Below, piece by piece: positions 16,250 through 23,861 of a stretch of DNA of 64,000 nt. A model generated the notes under the pieces. That model worked only from the letters and a program-made list of their open reading frames with translations, was not told the DNA's origin and did not search any database. Origin of the DNA: Hyphococcus formosus (GTDB lineage Bacteria > Pseudomonadota > Alphaproteobacteria > Caulobacterales > Parvularculaceae); assembly GCF_046736345.1 (NCBI RefSeq), contig NZ_CP157210.1, positions 1,550,001 to 1,614,000 on the forward strand, in the 5' to 3' direction. The translations under genes and the position numbers were made by a program. How positions within the stretch are numbered: position 1 is the stretch's first letter; each line of letters opens with the position of its first letter.

Positions 16250-17926
16250 ATGAAACTCATCGACACTTCGCATTTGCGCGGTGACGTCTTTGGCGGCTTG
16301 ACCGCAGGGATCGTCGCGCTACCCCTAGCCCTCGCCTTTGGCGAGGCCTCCGGTGCCGGACCAATTGCAGGTCTCTGGGGAGCCGTCTTCGTCGGCTTCT
16401 TCGCGGCCCTGTTTGGCGGCACAAAAACACAAGTATCGGGCCCAACCGGCCCGATGGTTGTTGTTTTCGCCGGTGTCTTTTCTTCGCTTTCGGGCGAGCC
16501 GGCACTCGTTTTTGCGTCCGTTATTCTGGCCGGTATATTCCAGATATTGTTCGGCGTATTTCGGTTCGGCCAATATATCCGCCTTGTGCCCTATCCGGTC
16601 ATTTCCGGCTTTATGAGCGGCATTGGCTGCATCATTATTGCGCTCCAACTCTCTCGCCTATTCGGTCACGAGCCAGAAGCATCGGGGACGATCCCTGCTC
16701 TTGCGGCGATCCCCGGCGCAATCGCAAACCCAAACATCGCGGCGCTTTCGATTGGTCTTGTCACATTGGGTGTGATTTTCACCTGGCCGAAAAAGCTCGG
16801 TAAATATGTGCCGGGCGCACTCGCGGCGTTGATCATCGGTACACTGCTCAGCCTCGCCCTGAAAGGCGCACCTATCCTAGGGGATATTCCGACGGGCCTG
16901 CCTTCTTTCGTGGTTCCTGCCTTCTCGCAGAGCACGTTCTTCGTGGTTGTCGAAGCCGCCTTTATCCTCGCAATTCTCGGCGCTATCGACAGTCTTCTGA
17001 CCTCGCTCGTCGCCGACAACATGACCCGCGACCGCCACAACTCCAACCGCGAGCTTATCGGTCAAGGTATCGGTAATACGGTTGCTGGTTTCTTTGGAGC
17101 GATCCCCGGTGCCGGTGCCACCATGCGGACGGTCGTCAACATCCGAAGCGGCGGTAAAACCAACATTTCAGGCATGCTGCACTCGATCATTCTGGTTGTG
17201 ATCATCCTTATCGCCGCGCCATTGGCATCACAGATTCCGCACGCAGTGCTTGCAGGTATTCTTGTGAAGGTTGGCTATGACATTCTAGACATCGCCTATC
17301 TGAAACGCGCCCATAAGGGACCGCGTTGGGACCTCGCCCTGATGGCATTGGTCCTTGGCCTGACCGTATTTGTTGACCTGATTACCGCTGTTGGTGTCGG
17401 TGTTGTTCTTGCGGCTCTCGCCTTCGTTAAAAAGATGGCGGACGATCAGCTCGTCGCCTTTGGCGAAGCGCAGCCGCGCGTCACGACACCAGAGGAGCGT
17501 GATCTCCTGTCCGCGTCAGAGGGCCGGGTCACAATGTTCGATTTCGGTGGTCCGCTTAGCTTTGGTGCTGCGGCGGATCTTGGCCACCGCGTGCGCGAGC
17601 GCGTGAAAGACCACACAAGCGCAATCGTTCTCGATTTCTCTCGTGTTCCATTTATCGACGTTTCCGCCGCACGCGCGGTTGAGACGATCGCCTGTGACGC
17701 GAAACAGTCGGGCAAGCGGGTATATATTAGCGGCATGACCGACGAAATCCGGGAAGTCCTCTCCGGCCTAAACGCCGATCACTGCATCGAAGACAACACG
17801 CGTTATGAAAACCGTATCGATGCGCTTCGTGATGCTGCAAAGTGGGTCAAGAGTGACGATGCGAGTGAGGCGAATGCTATCGCCTCACCCGGCTCAACTT
17901 ATTCAGCAGGCGCTGGGACGTCCTGA
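16250..17926 (+). CDS. SulP-family anion transporter with STAS domain
   Basis: A 558-residue inner-membrane transporter of the SLC26/SulP family. The membrane part (to about residue 400) shows the repeated hydrophobic segments and the family stretches GLTAGIVALPLALAFGEASG and VSGPTGPMVV. The cytosolic STAS domain follows (about 420-530), with DFSRVPFIDVSAARAVETI holding the conserved serine/aspartate loop. Members carry bicarbonate, sulfate or other anions; linkage to carbonic anhydrase favours bicarbonate. GGAGAA precedes the ATG. Its end overlaps the convergent M20 gene by 28 bases. Confidence 0.92.
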   Translation: MKLIDTSHLRGDVFGGLTAGIVALPLALAFGEASGAGPIAGLWGAVFVGFFAALFGGTKTQVSGPTGPMVVVFAGVFSSLSGEPALVFASVILAGIFQILFGVFRFGQYIRLVPYPVISGFMSGIGCIIIALQLSRLFGHEPEASGTIPALAAIPGAIANPNIAALSIGLVTLGVIFTWPKKLGKYVPGALAALIIGTLLSLALKGAPILGDIPTGLPSFVVPAFSQSTFFVVVEAAFILAILGAIDSLLTSLVADNMTRDRHNSNRELIGQGIGNTVAGFFGAIPGAGATMRTVVNIRSGGKTNISGMLHSIILVVIILIAAPLASQIPHAVLAGILVKVGYDILDIAYLKRAHKGPRWDLALMALVLGLTVFVDLITAVGVGVVLAALAFVKKMADDQLVAFGEAQPRVTTPEERDLLSASEGRVTMFDFGGPLSFGAAADLGHRVRERVKDHTSAIVLDFSRVPFIDVSAARAVETIACDAKQSGKRVYISGMTDEIREVLSGLNADHCIEDNTRYENRIDALRDAAKWVKSDDASEANAIASPGSTYSAGAGTS

Positions 17927-19179
17927 CCCATTAGATAACCGAGCAGCGCCACATGCCGCGCTGTTCGCATCATTGCATCAATATCAGCCCATTCACCGGG
18001 GTGGCCGCGTTGGCCGCCCCGTTCGCCGCCAAGGCCGATCGCGGGCGTACCATTTGCGATCGCGATATTGAGATTTGCAGAGCCTGCATCGCTCAGCCTC
18101 GGTTCCAGCCCCAATCGTTTTGCAATCTGTACGGACCAACGAACGAGGTCGCTTTCCAACGCACCGGGAATCTGACCACCCGGCGTCATGTTCTCCGGCA
18201 CCATCTCCAATGAAATCGAAGTTTCATCAGAGACTTCGCTCAGAATCTCGCGCACATCGCTTTCAATATCGGCGATAATCGGTGCATCCAGCGATCGGAT
18301 ATCGAGCGAGAACCACCCCTCAGGCGGCTTGTGATTAAACACCTTTCCGCTGTTCAAGATCGCAACATTCACGCGTGTCATCCGGTCTTCGAATTCGCTT
18401 GGCTGCGGTAGCGCGAAAATGCGATCCACGGCACGGGCAATGGCCAGATTGATATTTGGCAACCCGCCACGCAATGTATGTCCCGGCGGTCCTTCCGCAA
18501 CAACTTTCCACCAATGGATACCAAGCGCACCATAGCTGATGCTGCTTCCGTCGCCTAAAACATCGACAAACAATAGCGCATCTTCCTGATACGCATCATA
18601 AAGCGCGCGCATGCCGTCAAGGCCGGTTTCTTCTTCGGCAACCGCCGCAAAGATAATATCGTGTTTTGGCTTCAGATTGACGTCGATCAATGCCTGTGCT
18701 GCTGCCAGCATCGCAACCGTTGTCGACGACGTATTCGAGCCCGGCCCTTCGACACGGCGGCCAGAAACATTCAACGGCGCACCGAGCTGGCGCTGATGTT
18801 CTGCGACTGTTTTCAAATCATCCAAGGTCGATACAAAAACAACCGCTTTGCCAGAACGCCCTTTTATGCGACCGATAACATTACGGTCTTTCGTGACCTT
18901 CACATTTTTCAATCCAATCGCGCGCATTTCTTCGGCCACTTTCGCGGCGCGTTCATGCTCTTGGCCCGAGGGCGAAATGATGCTGCCAACGTCGACGAGC
19001 ATTTGCGTCGCTTCGTCTTCGAATGCCGCAACATCACGCTCAATTGCGATCAGCCTTTCATCGCTGAAGGCTTCGGCCGCATTGGCCATCGTTTGGGGGC
19101 TTCCAATCGCGGCGATCAACCCCGCGATTACTGCGTAGCCCCCTTGCCTCACAGATGGAAAAGTAAATTTCGAAATCAT
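17899..19179 (-). CDS. Secreted M20-type peptidase homologue with altered metal ligands
   Basis: A 426-residue protein with an N-terminal hydrophobic segment ending near MANAAEA, so it is probably periplasmic. The M20/M25/M40 fold is clear: the exopeptidase core, VAEEETGLDG with the catalytic glutamate pair (182-184), a dimerisation domain from about residue 215, and a final histidine in GGQRGHPGEWAD. The usual first ligand H-x-D reads T118-L-D here (STLDD), and the bridging aspartate position reads Asn149 (GSNTSSTTVAMLAA). It may bind one metal, use different ligands, or not be a peptidase. AGGCGAGGA precedes the ATG. Confidence 0.8.
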   Translation of the reverse strand: MISKFTFPSVRQGGYAVIAGLIAAIGSPQTMANAAEAFSDERLIAIERDVAAFEDEATQMLVDVGSIISPSGQEHERAAKVAEEMRAIGLKNVKVTKDRNVIGRIKGRSGKAVVFVSTLDDLKTVAEHQRQLGAPLNVSGRRVEGPGSNTSSTTVAMLAAAQALIDVNLKPKHDIIFAAVAEEETGLDGMRALYDAYQEDALLFVDVLGDGSSISYGALGIHWWKVVAEGPPGHTLRGGLPNINLAIARAVDRIFALPQPSEFEDRMTRVNVAILNSGKVFNHKPPEGWFSLDIRSLDAPIIADIESDVREILSEVSDETSISLEMVPENMTPGGQIPGALESDLVRWSVQIAKRLGLEPRLSDAGSANLNIAIANGTPAIGLGGERGGQRGHPGEWADIDAMMRTARHVALLGYLMGQDVPAPAE

Positions 19180-19379
19180 TCCTCGCCTTTCAAATCATAC
19201 TGATGAGGCGATGTGCGCATAAATGCTGCGGAGAAGTCAAATGTTTCGATAATTTCCTAAATTCAATGGCTTATTTGTTACGCTATGCGCACATTTTGTG
19301 AATCAGTAATGATTGCAAAGCCTGGAAGATTTTTCACATCATACCTTTGTCGGCGTGCCAATCGGAAACGGCCGCACCG

Positions 19380-20054
19380 CTACCACGGAATTTCGTCACC
19401 ATTGTAGTCCAGGAACGTCCCGGTATCTTCCGCGGTGAGCTTGTCCAAAACGGAAAGCATTTTCTCGGCCCCCTCGTGGGGCGTCGAGGTATAGCGGCCA
19501 CGCGCATATTTCTTTGTCAGCGGCGTTTCAATCGTACCCGGATGAAGTGCTGTGATTATCGCATTCGGGTGCGACCTCTTTATCTCGACCGAGGCGCATT
19601 TCACGAGCTGGTTGAGCGCCGCCTTGGAAGCGCGATAGCTCATCCATCCGCCAAGCCTGTTATCTTCGATTGACCCGACACGGGCAGAAAGAAACGCAAA
19701 CACGGCTCTTTCGTCTTTAGCCAAAAGCGCCGAAAAATGTTTGATGAGGAGTGCCGGACCAATAGCGTTCACAGCGAAAGCTTCCGCCATCGCGTCAGCT
19801 TTTATCACCGAGAATGACTTTTCCGGCGGCGTGCCGCATACCTCCAGCGCGCCCGTTGCCACGAATATGAGATTAAACCGAAGCCCCCTGTTGTCTAAAA
19901 TGGCGGCAATATCCCGGATTGATCGTTCATCGCGTATATCAAGCCCATGTTCACGCCGACTGATAACGTGAACATCGGCGATATTTTTTCGGAGAACATC
20001 CGCGACAGCGGAGCCAATACCGCCAGATCCACCGATGACGAGCGCCCTAGACAA
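19380..20054 (-). CDS. SDR-family oxidoreductase (C-factor-like)
   Basis: A 224-residue short-chain dehydrogenase/reductase. The nucleotide motif GGSGGIGSAV is at residues 8-17 and the catalytic YRASKAALNQL near 160, with the preceding serine in FLSARVGSI. The short form without a long substrate loop resembles the C-factor/CsgA branch. The start used is a TTG at 20054, since MSRALVIGGSGGIG has the usual distance to the glycine motif. The substrate is unknown. The gene lies 64 bases downstream of a small membrane protein gene on the same strand. Confidence 0.88.
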   Translation of the reverse strand: MSRALVIGGSGGIGSAVADVLRKNIADVHVISRREHGLDIRDERSIRDIAAILDNRGLRFNLIFVATGALEVCGTPPEKSFSVIKADAMAEAFAVNAIGPALLIKHFSALLAKDERAVFAFLSARVGSIEDNRLGGWMSYRASKAALNQLVKCASVEIKRSHPNAIITALHPGTIETPLTKKYARGRYTSTPHEGAEKMLSVLDKLTAEDTGTFLDYNGDEIPW

Positions 20055-20118
20055 TTTCTCAACCTGATCCTGATTTATTTCGTCCGCTCACTGATTAGAA
20101 AACTCGCTGAAACCCAGA

Positions 20119-20415
20119 CTATGGCGCGCCCCAAAGATCGTCATATCGGGCGGTGCCGTCATCGCGTTTGAATTTGTCTCGGTGGGTATTCCGGCGCGCA
20201 TTATAGAAAGTGAACCCGGTAAAACTCGCGCCTAGGGCAACAAGAACGTGAAGCACGATCAATTGTCCGTATATGGTCCAATATCCTAGCCCAAAGCAGA
20301 ATATTGTCGTCCACATGATGCTCAAATAGGTCATGAGCTGAAAACGCTGCGCCTTAGGCAGGTTCGACAGCGGATTTTTGTCGCTGTCCATCACGGAATT
20401 ATAGATTCTCGACAT
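20119..20415 (-). CDS. Small membrane protein, two predicted helices
   Basis: A 98-residue protein I do not recognise. It has two hydrophobic segments (about residues 28-50, with TYLSIMWTTIFCFGLGYW, and about 53-72) joined by a short turn, and a charged C-terminal tail (RRNTHRDKFKRDDGTARYDD). A very good AAGGAGG ribosome site precedes the ATG at 20415, so it is a real gene. The arrangement resembles small inner-membrane proteins of unknown function. Confidence 0.7.
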   Translation of the reverse strand: MSRIYNSVMDSDKNPLSNLPKAQRFQLMTYLSIMWTTIFCFGLGYWTIYGQLIVLHVLVALGASFTGFTFYNARRNTHRDKFKRDDGTARYDDLWGAP

Positions 20416-20473
20416 AGAAAGCCTCCTTATCCGGGACTTTCTACGCCTTAACTAGAGAATTGGATTGCAAACA

Positions 20474-20498
20474 GCGGCCCGCAAATTCTTCGGGCCGC
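20474..20498 (-). terminator. Hairpin after the autotransporter gene
   Basis: GCGGCCCG (20474-20481) and CGGGCCGC (20491-20498) form an 8-base perfect stem with a 9-base loop, starting 7 bases past the autotransporter stop. The following bases are only weakly T-rich on this strand, so it may act as a weak terminator or as a 3' mRNA stabiliser. Confidence 0.55.
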
Positions 20499-20505
20499 CA
20501 CTGGG

Positions 20506-23442
20506 CTAGAACGATATACGCAGACCGGCAGTGCCGCGCATGCGAAGACTATCGCCGAAATATTCCAATCCGGTTTCAACTGACCCTTCAGCATAAAGCG
20601 CAAATTTGCTGTCGGACCAACGATACGTTCCACCGATGGAAACGCCGCCCATCAGGCTTTCAACTTCATTGAAGATCGGCACATCGGCCACCTGTATTTC
20701 GACATTATCCGTAGCGGCATAATACAAATTCAAGACCCCATAGAGGTGGAGATCTGAGGCCCGACCACCACTACTATGCCAGCTTTTTTCGTAATCGGTT
20801 GATAGCCCCAATCTGGTCCGAAAACTGTCATTGGTATCGCCGATAACTTCTGCGCCAAATACATCCGTAAACCGATCAGCTTTGATCCCGGAATAAACAA
20901 GCTGTGCTTGGGGCGTAAGGGTCCACCCCGGGGCCACCGAGAAACGGTGCCCAGCCTCGATGCCGGTCGAATATCCGAGCGCATCAATATCCTGCGCTAA
21001 TGTCGTAGTGGCGGTCGATGAGAACAAGTCACTCTCATACCAAATTGCTTGCGCTTGCCCGTCGATATAAAGGCCATTGCTACCATACAAGGTTATCGCG
21101 CCACCGACGCCCCAACCTTCTGATTTGATTTCGCCGTTCCCGTAAATCGACACGGCATCGCTATCAGTATTGAGATATTGAGCCGATAATTCCGCGACGA
21201 CGACCCGATCATCGTTGTTTAAGACATGCCAGTTCGCGCCGACTTGTAGCCGCGTTGTCTTGGCTTTGTATGACACGCGGCTCGTCGCCGTTGTCGGGCT
21301 TACGCGGTTGAACTCCCCTTCTAATCGCCCCCATACACCCGCGCTAACACTTGCAACTTGAAACGGTGTCGCGTTCTCTGTTCCCTCGGCCCAATTCCGA
21401 TTGCCGACACGCTGCTGCAAAGTGGGTAATTCGCTTACGCCAAGGAGTGTTCGTGCGTAGGCGTCATATATTGGAATTCCGGCTTGATACAACGGACCGG
21501 GCTCTGGCTCCGGTTCCGGCGTTGGCTCGGGTTCGGGTGCTGGCTCTGGCTCTGGTTCTGGTTCCGGTTCTGGCTCCGGTTCCGGCACAAGGCTTGACCG
21601 CAAATACCAATCACCGTCCGAAGGATCCGCAACGCCGTTTTGATGTAAGCTGTAAGCATAGGCGCCGGCGGTAACCACTTGTTGGCCCTCTAGCTCATAC
21701 TCACCCAGCAGCGAAAAGGTTGCATCCGACGCCCCGGCAATGTCGATGATCTTGATACCCTCAACAGTCGCCGCACCTGTGCCACCGACATTAGTCACGC
21801 TAACATTGGCTGTACCGGATGCATCACCGGTTATCACCAGCAAATCAGTTGGCGAGCTGTCATCACCGAGTTCCGTTTCGATCTCGATGAGCCCGCCAGT
21901 TCCCACATAATTGCCATCTATTGTAAGAGTGCCGATCGAGTTACCGGGCGCAATGATGCCATTCTCAAAATGGAAGGTCGAACCGACAGTCCCCACGCCC
22001 TGCAACCGTCCGTCATTGACGTTGGTGACGCCGCCAAGAACATTGTTCACCGTCAACATGCCCGCATCGATGTTCACGCTACCGGTGAATGCTGAATTAT
22101 CGACGTTGAAAATTGTGTGTCCGCTGCCGGTCTGATTGATCGTACCGCTACCAGAAAATGGCGTCGAAAAATCGTAGTCCGCGGCGGTGTGATTGAAATT
22201 TACAGTTCCGTCGCCAACACCAAAAATGATCGACGCCGCTTCCACCGAACCCGGATTGGTCGCGGCCTCACCTTCGCGTCCGCCAATATTGAGGATACCG
22301 GCACCGTCCGAACCGGACGCTAGAATGATATTCGCAGCACCGCCCATTGCGCTGACCATACCGCCGTCAGCGACCGTCAACTTACCGACGCTCGTATAAC
22401 CGGGGTCAGTACCGCCGAGGCTAATATCGCCCGCAGTCGTAGAAATAACAGAAGATGCATCAGCAACGATTGCATCGAGTTCACGACCATTCGATGGCGC
22501 GAAACTTAACTGCGTTGCAGAAAGTGAACCTCCATCAAGGACCGATAGATCACCGTCATGAAATTGGTAATGGCCACTCGATTCCCAGGCTGATCCCGTT
22601 CCCGAAATCAGCACACTGTCGCCCAATCCGGTATTCACCAAATTGCCGCCAACATCGACCGTACCCGTTTCAAAGCGGCCACCATCAAGAATGCTATAGC
22701 TTGCCTGCCCGCGAAATCCGGAACTGACCCGGCCCGTCGTGAACAAAGAACCGCCACCTACAATTTCGACGGTTACATTACCGCCCGACCCAACAGTGTT
22801 ACTGCTAAAGCCAGTTGTACTCATCGCATTGAGCTCGCCGCCATTCTCAACCCTGACTAGGGTCGTTGAATTGCTGCCGTTTGAGAATCCAGACCCGACC
22901 CCAGCATCAATGACAGTCCCGACCCCGCTAACGATCAGGCTTACCGAAGCGTCGTCGTCACCGCCAATGAAAAATCTGGAACTGGGGCCACCACCATTTT
23001 GTGCCCCACCCTCGAACCGGAGCATTCCGCCATTATGATAGAGCCTTCCCTGCGGCCCCGCTTGGCCAGCAAAAATCAAACTGCCGTCACCGACCGTACG
23101 TACAGCATTAGAACTCGATAAATCTGCATTGACCGTCAGCGTATGCCCGCCCGTCGTGTCGATATAAATCTCTTTGCTAACCGTTGGAATTATCGCGGTA
23201 TCCGCAATCGACACATCGCCCGCCAAGCTAATCGTGCCATTTGGGTCCGCGTCACCATTGATGCTGTTAATGGCGTTGATGAATTCCGCTTCGGATGAAA
23301 CTACGTACGTTGCCGCGTGTGCAGACGTCCCCGATACGGCCATCGCTAGTATAATAGCAGAGTGGGCAATACCTGAGTACAATTTCTGAAGGCCAACTTT
23401 TTCTTTGTTGGTATTATTATCGTACTTTTCCGCCATGCACAT
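20506..23442 (-). CDS. Autotransporter with outer-membrane beta-barrel domain (type Va)
   Basis: A surface or secreted protein of about 978 residues. The start at 23442 is preferred because GTGGAG lies 8 bases before it; the open frame to 23571 lacks a ribosome site. An extended N-region leads to a signal peptide ending SGTSAHA-A. The passenger (to about residue 590) is a repetitive, Gly/Asn/Ser-rich beta-helix with PATR-like repeats (GSGTINQTGSGHTIF). A Pro-Glu repeat linker follows, and the last 280 or so residues form the barrel, ending with aromatic GLRISF. No protease triad or RGD motif was seen. It may be an adhesin. Confidence 0.88.
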   Translation of the reverse strand: MCMAEKYDNNTNKEKVGLQKLYSGIAHSAIILAMAVSGTSAHAATYVVSSEAEFINAINSINGDADPNGTISLAGDVSIADTAIIPTVSKEIYIDTTGGHTLTVNADLSSSNAVRTVGDGSLIFAGQAGPQGRLYHNGGMLRFEGGAQNGGGPSSRFFIGGDDDASVSLIVSGVGTVIDAGVGSGFSNGSNSTTLVRVENGGELNAMSTTGFSSNTVGSGGNVTVEIVGGGSLFTTGRVSSGFRGQASYSILDGGRFETGTVDVGGNLVNTGLGDSVLISGTGSAWESSGHYQFHDGDLSVLDGGSLSATQLSFAPSNGRELDAIVADASSVISTTAGDISLGGTDPGYTSVGKLTVADGGMVSAMGGAANIILASGSDGAGILNIGGREGEAATNPGSVEAASIIFGVGDGTVNFNHTAADYDFSTPFSGSGTINQTGSGHTIFNVDNSAFTGSVNIDAGMLTVNNVLGGVTNVNDGRLQGVGTVGSTFHFENGIIAPGNSIGTLTIDGNYVGTGGLIEIETELGDDSSPTDLLVITGDASGTANVSVTNVGGTGAATVEGIKIIDIAGASDATFSLLGEYELEGQQVVTAGAYAYSLHQNGVADPSDGDWYLRSSLVPEPEPEPEPEPEPEPAPEPEPTPEPEPEPGPLYQAGIPIYDAYARTLLGVSELPTLQQRVGNRNWAEGTENATPFQVASVSAGVWGRLEGEFNRVSPTTATSRVSYKAKTTRLQVGANWHVLNNDDRVVVAELSAQYLNTDSDAVSIYGNGEIKSEGWGVGGAITLYGSNGLYIDGQAQAIWYESDLFSSTATTTLAQDIDALGYSTGIEAGHRFSVAPGWTLTPQAQLVYSGIKADRFTDVFGAEVIGDTNDSFRTRLGLSTDYEKSWHSSGGRASDLHLYGVLNLYYAATDNVEIQVADVPIFNEVESLMGGVSIGGTYRWSDSKFALYAEGSVETGLEYFGDSLRMRGTAGLRISF
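21501..21586. repeat. Hexanucleotide tandem repeat coding a Pro-Glu linker
   Basis: About fourteen imperfect copies of a 6-base unit (GGCTCT/GGTTCC and variants as read on the plus strand) encode alternating Pro and Glu with rare Ala, Thr and Gly, between autotransporter passenger and barrel. The copies differ at third positions. Changes in copy number would keep the frame and lengthen or shorten the spacer. Confidence 0.8.
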
Positions 23443-23804
23443 TATACGACTCCACGTCTCGGTTTTACTTAATCTTCCCCGCACACCGGATTCACTTTTC
23501 ATTAAGGAACCGGATAACCTGCATTGAAAGATTGCTTCCAATAATCCAATGTTTACAGTCGCTTGCACCACATATATGTTAAGGATTAGATACCAAAAAC
23601 GAATGTATTGTTATGTTAAAATTGAACAGAATTGCGCGATACAAAGTATGCGTGAAGTATAGTTTTCTCGGTTTCATTTCCATACTGATGTAATAATGAA
23701 TGCCGCATATTGGGACATAATGGTTCAATGTCCCATCTTTTGGATTGCGTTTCGTAACCACCATCACGACCGGGCCCGCAACAAAACCCTACAATTTCAG
23801 ACAC

Positions 23805-23838
23805 AAAAAAGGGCTTGCTCATGACTGAGCAAGCCCTT
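23805..23838 (-). terminator. Rho-independent terminator after TonB receptor gene
   Basis: AAGGGCTTGCTCA (23809-23821) and its exact complement (23826-23838) form a 13-base stem with a 4-base loop, 24 bases after the receptor stop. Read leftward it is followed by six T. It should separate this unit from the autotransporter gene downstream. Confidence 0.92.
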
Positions 23839-23861
23839 CTACCGAGAAATATTTTTCTACG

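Noticed and set aside
21501..21586. Short tandem repeats that could suggest a CRISPR-like array
   Set aside because: The unit is 6 bases, within a coding linker, with no spacers.
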